A stretch of 64,000 nt of DNA, taken from NCBI RefSeq assembly GCF_003269295.1, contig NZ_QLTT01000011.1, positions 62,001 through 126,000 on the forward strand. Reading direction: 5' to 3'. The position numbers and the translations under genes are program-made. The notes under the pieces are model-generated. The model did not search any database and was not told the origin of the DNA. It worked only from the letters and a program-made list of their open reading frames with translations. Positions 33,081 through 40,047 of the stretch are shown here, piece after piece (the stretch's first letter is position 1; each line of letters begins with the position of its first letter). The DNA comes from Lentzea atacamensis. Lineage in GTDB: Bacteria; Actinomycetota; Actinomycetes; Mycobacteriales; Pseudonocardiaceae.

Positions 33081-33749
33081 TCAGGTCCTGGGCTCGGAAC
33101 CTGAAACGAGATCGGTGATCGTGGCCGGGTTGACGCCGCAGACGCGCAGAACGCTCCTGGCGAGCGCTTCGGTGGCGTCCGGCAGCGTCATCCTTCCCGC
33201 GTTCACCGCGTCTCCGGCGGCGTGGCCGAGTGTGACGACGGCGGTCGCGAGCCACGGGGCGGGGACGTCGGTGGTGAACTCGCCGGATCGCCGGCCTCGG
33301 GTGAGCAGCCGGTCGAGGTGGTCGACCACCGGTTGGTGGCGAGCGTGGTCCGCTTCGACGTCGGCCGTGGTGGCGATGCTCAGCAGTAGCGGGTAGCGCT
33401 GAAGTGTTCGCCAGCTCGCGTCGAGCAGGCGGAGCAACGCGTTGGCCGCCGGGCCCTCGTCCAGACGTGCGGCATCCATTTCGGCGACCGCCTCGCCGGT
33501 GATCACGTCGATCACCGCGCCGATGAGTGCCTCGCGGGTCTTGAAGTGGGCGTAGACGGTCTGCCTACTCACCCCGGCCGCAGCGGCGATGTCCTCGACG
33601 CTCCCGTGGGGTTGGGCGGCCAGGATCTCCTTCGCGGCCAACAGGATCGCGCCGGCACTGCGGTCGGCGTCGGAGCGGCGCCGCCGACGCCGGGGAGTCG
33701 CTATCTCGGACACATTGTCAAGATTAACAAAGGTGGTTATGTTTGACAT
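33081..33749 (-). CDS. TetR-family transcriptional regulator
   Basis: 222 aa from ATG 33749; a GTG at 33713 (VSEIATPRRRRR) is an alternative that would shorten it by 12 residues. The HTH is GSVEDIAAAAGVSRQTVYAH, then FKTREALIGAVID. The ligand domain is of the common TetR_C type with WRTLQRYPLLLSIA. It faces the amidohydrolase gene, with start codons almost touching and a perfect 13-bp palindrome (33744-33756) between and across them. It likely represses the divergent amidohydrolase-DUF1772-SGNH genes and itself. The inducer is unknown. Confidence 0.85.
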   Translation of the reverse strand: MSNITTFVNLDNVSEIATPRRRRRRSDADRSAGAILLAAKEILAAQPHGSVEDIAAAAGVSRQTVYAHFKTREALIGAVIDVITGEAVAEMDAARLDEGPAANALLRLLDASWRTLQRYPLLLSIATTADVEADHARHQPVVDHLDRLLTRGRRSGEFTTDVPAPWLATAVVTLGHAAGDAVNAGRMTLPDATEALARSVLRVCGVNPATITDLVSGSEPRT

Positions 33750-35247
33750 CATGTCAGATTTAACCAGTAGAGTTGGTCGTCGTGATGTGCTGCGGGCGGG
33801 TGCGGTCATGGTCGCCGCGGGGACGGCCGCCGCGGCCGTGCCCCTGGGCCGGGCTGCTGCGGCCGCAGGGGAACGCGTCCTCGCGCTGACCGGTGTCACG
33901 GTGATCGACGCCACCGGGTGCCCGCCTGGGCGCGATATGACCGTGCTCGTCCACGAGGAGCGCATCGTCGCGGTCGGACGCCGCGAAGCGGTTCGGGTGC
34001 CGGCCGGTGCGACGATCTTGGACCTGCCCGGGAAGTTCGTGATCCCCGGATTGTGGGACGCGCACGTGCACAGCATTCCCGCCGAGCGGATTTCTCCGCC
34101 GCTGTACCTGGTCAACGGCATCACGGCGGTTCGGGAGATGTCCGGTTCGGCGCTGCTGCACGAGTGGCGTGACCGGGTTGATCGCGGCGAGTTGTTGGGG
34201 CCGCGGTCGGTCATCGCGAGCCGGATCGTCGACGGCGCACCGACCATCGGCGACCCGGCGGCCTTCGTCGAGGTCGCCACCGAGGCACAGTCCCGCGAGG
34301 CGGTCCGGCGAGCCAAACGGGATGGCGCGGACTTCGTGAAGGTGTACTCGCGGCTGCCCGCCAACCTGCACCGCGCGATCGCCGAGGAGGCGCGCTGGCA
34401 GCGTATCCCGTTCGCCGGGCACTGCCCGGACGCGGTCCCGCTCAGTACGGCCAGCGCGGTGGGCCAGTACAGCATCGAACACCTGTACTCGACCTGGTAC
34501 GACACCTCCGCCCGCGAGAAGGAACTGCGCGCCCGGATCGCCGGGCTGACGGTCGGCCGGAGTGACTACGTCGCCTGGATGCACGAGATCCACCGGCTGG
34601 AATGGGACGCCGCCGGCAGTTACAGCCCGAGGAAGGCAGCGGCCGTGTTCGCCACGCTGGCCCGCAACCGCACCCGGATCGTCCCCACCCTCGCGGTGTA
34701 CCGGGTGCTGGACCGACCGGACGAGATCGCGCTGGACGACGAACGACTGAAGTACGTGCCGGTGGCAGTGGTCGAAGGCTGGCGCTGGGCGCTGGAGAAC
34801 ATCGTCAAAGGCGGTTGGACACCGGAGGAAACCGCCCAGCGCCACGCCCTGCTCGATCACCGGCTGGCGTTCGTGGGCGAGCTGGCCCGAGCCGACGTGC
34901 CGGTCATCGCCGGTACCGACAGCGGCGACATGCCCTTCGTCATCCCCGGATTCAGCCTGCACGACGAACTCGCCACGCTGGTGCGCGCCGGACTCTCACC
35001 ACTCGACGCGCTGCGGGCCGCGACCATCGAACCGGCACGCATGCTCGGCCTGGACGACACGCTCGGCACCGTCGAACCGGGCAAGCTCGCCGACCTGGTG
35101 GTGTTGGACGCCGACCCGCTGGCCGACATCCACAACACCACCCGCGTCCACACCGTCCTCACCCGCGGACGCGTCATCTCCCCGGAGCAACGCACCCGCA
35201 TGCTCGCCGACATCGCCGCCGCAGCGGCCGAGCCAGCCACGTCCTGA
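33739..35247 (+). CDS. Tat-exported amidohydrolase (imidazolonepropionase/prolidase-like)
   Basis: 502 aa from ATG 33739, which has AAAGGTGG just upstream; ATG 33751 is the other option. Twin-arginine signal GRRDVLRAG, followed by an Ala-rich hydrophobic stretch. Amidohydrolase superfamily: metal-binding DAHVHS, a Lys in DFVKVYSRLP that could be carboxylated, His in GHCPDA and EHLYSTWY, and Asp in AGTDSGDMP. The C-terminal strand region LGTVEPGKLADLVVLDADP is typical. Such secreted enzymes hydrolyse cyclic amides, dipeptides or mycotoxin-like lactams; the substrate here is unknown. First gene of a three-gene, TetR-controlled unit. Confidence 0.85.
   Translation: MFDIMSDLTSRVGRRDVLRAGAVMVAAGTAAAAVPLGRAAAAAGERVLALTGVTVIDATGCPPGRDMTVLVHEERIVAVGRREAVRVPAGATILDLPGKFVIPGLWDAHVHSIPAERISPPLYLVNGITAVREMSGSALLHEWRDRVDRGELLGPRSVIASRIVDGAPTIGDPAAFVEVATEAQSREAVRRAKRDGADFVKVYSRLPANLHRAIAEEARWQRIPFAGHCPDAVPLSTASAVGQYSIEHLYSTWYDTSAREKELRARIAGLTVGRSDYVAWMHEIHRLEWDAAGSYSPRKAAAVFATLARNRTRIVPTLAVYRVLDRPDEIALDDERLKYVPVAVVEGWRWALENIVKGGWTPEETAQRHALLDHRLAFVGELARADVPVIAGTDSGDMPFVIPGFSLHDELATLVRAGLSPLDALRAATIEPARMLGLDDTLGTVEPGKLADLVVLDADPLADIHNTTRVHTVLTRGRVISPEQRTRMLADIAAAAAEPATS
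33744..33756. promoter_or_regulatory. Candidate TetR operator palindrome over divergent start codons
   Basis: TGACATCATGTCA is a perfect palindrome around a central C. It covers codons 2-6 of the amidohydrolase frame and the ATG of the TetR frame. Its position between two head-to-head genes, one of which encodes a TetR protein, is where an autoregulatory operator is expected. Confidence 0.5.
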
Positions 35248-35287
35248 GCTTTCTCCTTGCCACACAACCAAACCTGAGGAGCTTCCC

Positions 35288-35788
35288 ATGCCGATCCGAC
35301 TCGTCACCGGGCTCGCGCTGCTGTCGACCGGCCTGCTCGCGGGCGCTTTCGGCTACGGCGCGGTCAACGTGGCCACCACGTTCAACGTGGTGCCGCTCGA
35401 CGTGCGCCTCACCTTCCACTCGGCACTCATGCAGATGAACGGCCCCGTCATGCAAACCACGATGGCGCTGGCCGCGCTGAGCTCGCTCGTCCTCTCCGTC
35501 CTGGCACGCGGCACACACCGGTATCTGTCCGGCGCGGCCGGCGTACTGGTCGTGGCCTCGTTCCTGATCACCCGCTTCGGCAACGTGCCGATCAACGGCC
35601 AGATCAAGGTATGGGCCGTCACCACACCGCCAGCCGACTACGCGCCGCACCTCCAGCGATGGGAGACCTTCAACATCGTGCGCACCCTTACCGCGCTCGT
35701 CGCGTTCGTGCTCGTCATCGTCATCGCCACCCTCGTGACGCGAAGCCGACAGGCCGAACGCGAGCACGCGCTTCCCGCAGCGGCGTGA
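35288..35788 (+). CDS. DUF1772 / anthrone-oxygenase-like membrane protein
   Basis: 166 aa with four transmembrane helices (LVTGLALLSTGLLAGAFGYG, TTMALAALSSLVLSVLA, YLSGAAGVLVVASFLITRF and LTALVAFVLVIVIATLV). The loop NVPINGQIKVWAVTTPPADY and LQRWETFNIVRT carries the conserved N, W, R and N residues of DUF1772. The family includes proteins annotated as cofactor-free anthrone oxygenases. It follows the amidohydrolase by 40 bp. It may oxidise or protect against a small aromatic compound; unproven. Confidence 0.8.
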   Translation: MPIRLVTGLALLSTGLLAGAFGYGAVNVATTFNVVPLDVRLTFHSALMQMNGPVMQTTMALAALSSLVLSVLARGTHRYLSGAAGVLVVASFLITRFGNVPINGQIKVWAVTTPPADYAPHLQRWETFNIVRTLTALVAFVLVIVIATLVTRSRQAEREHALPAAA

Positions 35789-35831
35789 CAACCGAGCCGA
35801 TAGTCCACTCAGACTCACCAGGAGATCGTTC

Positions 35832-37094
35832 GTGCGTCCAGTAAGAACTCTGGCATCCCTCTCGATCCTGGCTCTCGCCGCGGCGCTCGCCGGCGCTGGA
35901 GCTGCCGCGGCGGCACCCGCGGAAGCGGCTACCGCGGTCCGCTGGACGGCAGCGTGGTCAGCCTCGCCGCAGCGTCCGAGCGCCAACTTCACGCCCAACT
36001 GGTCCGAGCAGGGCTTCGCCAACCAGACCGTGCGCCAGTCGGCCCGAGTCAGTCTCGATGGCGTGGCCGTGCGAATCCGGCTCGCCAACACCTACGGGAC
36101 CACCCAACTGACCGTCACCAGCGCCACTGTCGCGCGCAATGCGGGCGGTGCCGCCGTACGGCCCAGCTCGGTTCGTCGCCTGACCGTGGCCGGAGCCTCG
36201 ACGTTCACCATCCCGACCGGCGCCGAACTCGCAAGCGATCCGGCGCTTCTGCCCGTCAAAGCGCTGGACTCGGTGACGGTCACGCTGTACTTCGCCGCCC
36301 CGACCGGACCCGCGACCTACCACGCCCAGGCGATGACGACGAGCTACCGCGCCACCGGGAACCACACCACGGACACGCGCGCCACCGCGTTCACCGAATC
36401 CACCGCGTCCTGGTACTACCTCGCCGGAGTCGACGTCATCGGCGCGGCGTGCGGCCGGGACGGGGTGGTGCTGTTCGGAGACTCGCTCACCGACGGCTAC
36501 GGATCCACCCCCGGTGCGGACAACCGCTACCCCGACGAACTCGCCGAACGACTGGCCGCCACCGGACACCCGCGCGCCGTGCTCAACCAGGGCATCGGCG
36601 GCAACCGGATGACCGTCGACTCCGCCTGGCTCGGCCACAAGGCCACCACCCGATTCCCCCGCGACGTCCTCGACCGGCCCGGAGCCGGCACGGTCATCGT
36701 GCTGGCAGGCATCAACGACATCGGCATGAGCGAGGCACGCCAGCCCCTCGCCGCCCCCTACACCGAGGTGTCGGCCGCCGAGATCATCGCCGGACACCGC
36801 GAGCTGATCCGCCAAGCCCGCGCTAAGGGTCTGCGGGTCATCGGCGGCACGATGCCGCCGATGAAGGGATCGCGCTACTACACCCCGCTCAGCGAAGCCA
36901 AGCGGGACGAGGTCAACACCTGGATCCGCACCAGCGACGAGTACGACGCGGTGATCGACTTCGACCGCGCACTCGCCTGGTCCGCCGACACACACCAGCT
37001 CGACCCCGCCTTCGACAGCGGCGACCACCTGCACCTCAACGACGCGGGCTACCGCGCGATGGCGGACGCCGTCACCATCCCCGACCTCGGCTGA
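35832..37094 (+). CDS. Secreted SGNH/GDSL hydrolase
   Basis: 420 aa from GTG 35832. Sec signal peptide with Ala-rich h-region, likely cleaved near AAPAEAATA at about 35. An N-terminal beta domain of ~150 aa (WTAAWSASPQRPS) precedes the SGNH fold. Block I VVLFGDSLTDGYG holds the nucleophile Ser. Block II Gly lies in NQGIGGNRM, block III Asn in AGINDIGM, and block V has Asp and His in GDHLHLNDAGY. It is an extracellular esterase/lipase or polysaccharide deacetylase. Third gene in the TetR-linked unit, 43 bp after the DUF1772 gene. Confidence 0.9.
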   Translation: MRPVRTLASLSILALAAALAGAGAAAAAPAEAATAVRWTAAWSASPQRPSANFTPNWSEQGFANQTVRQSARVSLDGVAVRIRLANTYGTTQLTVTSATVARNAGGAAVRPSSVRRLTVAGASTFTIPTGAELASDPALLPVKALDSVTVTLYFAAPTGPATYHAQAMTTSYRATGNHTTDTRATAFTESTASWYYLAGVDVIGAACGRDGVVLFGDSLTDGYGSTPGADNRYPDELAERLAATGHPRAVLNQGIGGNRMTVDSAWLGHKATTRFPRDVLDRPGAGTVIVLAGINDIGMSEARQPLAAPYTEVSAAEIIAGHRELIRQARAKGLRVIGGTMPPMKGSRYYTPLSEAKRDEVNTWIRTSDEYDAVIDFDRALAWSADTHQLDPAFDSGDHLHLNDAGYRAMADAVTIPDLG

Positions 37095-37327
37095 CGCAAC
37101 CGCCCACGCTGCGGGCTCAGTCAGCCCAGGCGAGGAGTAACCAGCCTGACGCGACTCGATGGAGAGAGACAGGCTGGAACGACCAGGACTTCGGGACTGG
37201 TACCCACTCGTGAAGCCAGGGGCGGGCAAGAGCTGGCACGGATTCACCAGTCTGCGGCAGCGCCCTGGTCAGGTGCGGCGCGGTGCGGGTGAGCAGCACG
37301 TGCCGCAGAGAAGGTCATCAACAACCG

Positions 37328-37417
37328 AAACGGCTGGTACTCACACCTGGTAGGTGTCTTCGAGTACCAGCCGCTCGGCTGTTGATGTTGCCCATGTTCT
37401 GTGTGCCCCCGGCAGGA
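37328..37417 (+). repeat. Repeat A copy 2: hairpin plus tRNA-Arg end core
   Basis: CGGCTGGTACTCACACC and GAGTACCAGCCG form a long stem around ACACCT/AGGTGT. Then TGTTGATGTTGCCCATG and GTGCCCCCGGCAGGA (37403-37417), identical over 15 nt to the tRNA-Arg gene end. Same orientation as copies 1 and 3. It runs directly into repeat B copy 2, sharing the core. Confidence 0.75.
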
Positions 37418-37640
37418 GACGGCTCTGCACTAGCGGAACCCCTTGTGTGTGCTCTGCGCTGTGGTTTTTGTGTGTCTTTGGGGTTCATCTGGAACTTCAT
37501 GTGGGCAGGTACCCACGGCTCGAACCTGTGCGCTCGCGTGGCCCGTCAGGTGTGCTGTCAGGGGATGAAGGGCCATGGACTCCGCTGCGTCCGCCACGCA
37601 CTCTTGCGCCAGCTTGAGCCCGTCGAACCAACGTCTGCCA
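37403..37640 (+). repeat. Repeat B copy 2
   Basis: About 238 nt with roughly 85 percent identity by eye to 43454-43686 (for example GGACTCCGCTGCGTCC and CACGCACTCTTGCG in both), and about 135 nt also shared with 32609. No credible reading frame is conserved among the copies, so I treat it as non-coding. Confidence 0.65.
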
Positions 37641-38220
37641 CGCCGGGAGGACGTCGATCTAGGCGAAGGCAGGGTCGGTTGATGATCGTCGAGAACATTG
37701 AGTGGGCGGCAGCGCGAGGGCGAGTCCGGTGCAGGTGAGCTCGGTGAGCGAACGGAAGCGGAAATCACTTTCGCGGCGTCGCTGAACGCGCTGGTTTCAG
37801 GACCGGCCTGCTGGTTGCACGCAGATGACGACGGCACTCCCTGGCTTCTCGGTTCCCTGGATCTCCGCGATGGCCCTGTCGTTCAAGGGGACTCTGCGCT
37901 TGGGCATCCGTGGCATCCGTGGCATCCGTGGCATCCGCAGCGGCTGGAGCCCCTCGTGCCTCAATTGGGATGACGGGGTGAGAGCCGAGGAGGCCCTGAT
38001 CGACTTGACGGGTCTGACGGTCTGGATTTCCCGGCGGACGGGCGTCGGTCGAGGACCTGGCCCGTGCGCTGCGGAGTGGTTCACCACGCCGAAGAAGGGA
38101 CGGTGGGCCGGCAACTCCAGGTCGTGAGCGGCGCCTGGACGTCACTGCCCACGTTGTCCATGCCGCTGACCGGTAGCTCGGCCTGGAGAACGATCACCAA
38201 ACGGCGTGGCACGCTGACCT
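37641..38220. other. Unassigned region with a 9-bp tandem repeat
   Basis: 580 bp without a recognisable gene. Includes four head-to-tail GGCATCCG(T/C) units at 37903-37938. Frames on both strands are short and lack homology. Likely decayed mobile DNA. Confidence 0.4.
37903..37938 (+). repeat. Four-copy 9-bp tandem repeat (GGCATCCGT)
   Basis: Three perfect units and a fourth ending in C. Being a multiple of three it keeps frame on either strand (WHP or MPR repeats), but no gene is supported around it. Probably slippage-derived. Confidence 0.7.
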
Positions 38221-38484
38221 GTGCAGAGCGGCGAACGTTCCCGCGCAGGCGACCGGCGAGTCGACCTGGAGTGGAAGGCCGACTACCGCGCCACCCGCCC
38301 CGAGGTCGAACGCAAGATCGGCCACCTCATGCGCCGCCGCCACGGCGGACGCCGCGCTCGCGTCCGCGGACAGCTCAAAGTCGCCGCCGACTTCTCACTC
38401 CTGGCCGCAGCCGCCAACCTCGCACGCCTCGCCGTGCTCGGAATCGCCCGCACCACAAGCGGATGTGCGACCGCCACCGCCTGA
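38221..38484 (+). pseudogene. IS1182-type transposase C-terminal fragment
   Basis: The frame reads EWKADYRATRPEVERKIGHL, MRRRHGGRRARVRGQLKV, then ADFSLLAAAANLARLAVLG, the conserved end of IS1182-family DDE transposases. Everything before about residue 17 of this fragment is unrelated, and the catalytic core is absent. Remnant only. Confidence 0.65.
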
Positions 38485-38775
38485 CCGGCCCTCGGGCGGC
38501 TGCTCAAGGCGCGACACTCGCCCTCACCGCCGTCACACCGGCCGCGACCACGCACGGCTGCCGCAGCACTCGGAGGCGGCGTTGACCTGGGCGGCGATCA
38601 CGCTGATGACCCCGCCGGCTGACCAGGACAGCCGCGCGGTCCACCACCTGGATGGCGTGAGCGTTCGGCCACCACCAGGGGCTGGACCCGGCACCCTGTC
38701 GGGTTGCACGCGGCGGTGCCAGGGCCGACGTGAATCCGGCCCTGGCACCGCGCAGGGTGGTGCGCGACGGGTCCG

Positions 38776-39756
38776 TCAGCCCTTCGCCGTGTTCAGGATG
38801 TAGTTCGCGTACAGGGCGGCCGTCCAGAGGACGTACTCGGAAACCCCACCCCGCTCGTTGCGGCCGTACGCGTGGATCGGGTTGGCATCCGAGTTCCTGG
38901 TGCTGCGCAGCCAGTTGAATCGGCCGCTCAGCGCGCCCCAGTTGTTCTGAAGGTCGACGATCCGGCCGTCGAGCACGAGGTCGCCACCCGTCGCGGCGGT
39001 GACCATGAAGTCCGAGATGGGCCGGAAGCGGGCCGCCTCCGAGACGAACTGCGCCAACCTCAGCACACCCAGGGCCTGGGCCTGCGCGGTGTTGTTACCG
39101 CGGGCGTTCAGGAGAGCCCAGACCGCGTCGTTCAGCGTGCTGTTGTTGAAGTGCATGCCGTACCGCGACGCGCCCGCCACGTTCTGCAGGCTGCCGTAGT
39201 CTCCGTTGAAGGCGGTGTCACGCATCCCGTAGACACCTCGGAACTCGCCGTTCTGCCAGCGGGAGGTGGGAGCCGTGTCGCCGTGCTCGACGCGGTTGTA
39301 CCAGTTGTCGTTCGACCACCAGCCGACGACGTAGAGGTCGGATCGGCGGATCTGCAGCCGGACGAAGTCGTTGGGGCCGCCACCCCAGGCGTGGATGTCC
39401 ACCTGGAAGTAGTACCGGTTGTACGGGTTGGTGTGGTCGACCGGCACGTTGGTGTCCGGCACGCTCCTGTCCCTGCCCTCGTCCACCGCCGCGCGGACGC
39501 CGTTGATGAAGCCCCAGTAGTCGTCTCGCGCGTGGGTGTAGTCGCCCACGCCGATCCGGAAGGTGGGGTTGCCGTCCTCGGCGTGCGCGCTCGGCGCGCT
39601 GCCGAGCGGACCGAGTAGCCCGACCGCCAGCGAGAACGCGGCCACCGCGATTGCGGCCGCGCGACGGCGTCGACGGCCGACGCGCCGTCGCGCGCCCACG
39701 TCCCGACCGTGTGTCGGCATCTGTTCGGAAACGCCCATGACAGTGGTAGTTGACAT
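38776..39756 (-). CDS. Secreted ribosome-inactivating protein (rRNA N-glycosidase)
   Basis: 326 aa, with a long basic n-region (RRRVGRRRRRAAA) and Ala/Leu-rich h-region, likely cleaved near AHA at 57-59. The mature domain is the ricin-A/Shiga-A fold: LYVVGWW supplies Y142 (ricin Y80), GDYGSLQ supplies Y187 (Y123), SEAARF supplies E240 and R243 (E177, R180), and NNWGALS supplies W273 (W211). All five active-site residues are present. Such enzymes remove one adenine from the sarcin-ricin loop of large-subunit rRNA and stop translation. No B-chain or partner is encoded nearby. Upstream GAGG serves as RBS. A divergent LAL regulator starts about 290 bp away. Confidence 0.85.
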   Translation of the reverse strand: MSTTTVMGVSEQMPTHGRDVGARRRVGRRRRRAAAIAVAAFSLAVGLLGPLGSAPSAHAEDGNPTFRIGVGDYTHARDDYWGFINGVRAAVDEGRDRSVPDTNVPVDHTNPYNRYYFQVDIHAWGGGPNDFVRLQIRRSDLYVVGWWSNDNWYNRVEHGDTAPTSRWQNGEFRGVYGMRDTAFNGDYGSLQNVAGASRYGMHFNNSTLNDAVWALLNARGNNTAQAQALGVLRLAQFVSEAARFRPISDFMVTAATGGDLVLDGRIVDLQNNWGALSGRFNWLRSTRNSDANPIHAYGRNERGGVSEYVLWTAALYANYILNTAKG

Positions 39757-40047
39757 GCCTGTGACCTCGCATTAGTCGGTGTGTTTGTGCACCCGGCGTG
39801 GTCGGCCTACGCCAAGGCGCGCGGTTACCTGCCGTCGGTGGCTGCGACGGCGGGTTTCGGTCTCTGGAAGCGTCCGCGAGTGGTGCTTGTGGACGACACC
39901 GACGATGCAGGCCCGCGGTGGACCGAAACAATGGGGGACGCATTGAGTGGGGGCGGTCTCGATAAGATGGAGGTTGCTGGACCGGCTGGACGCCGGCCGA
40001 CCGCCGAGGCGCGACCGGTTGAGCCGGATCGTCCGGAAAGGACGGTG

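Noticed and set aside
37903..37938. CRISPR-like array
   Set aside because: Head-to-tail 9-bp units without spacers and no cas genes; a simple tandem repeat.
39781..40047. N-terminal extension of the LAL regulator to 39781
   Set aside because: The added residues match no regulator feature, and a better ribosome-binding site precedes GTG 40048.
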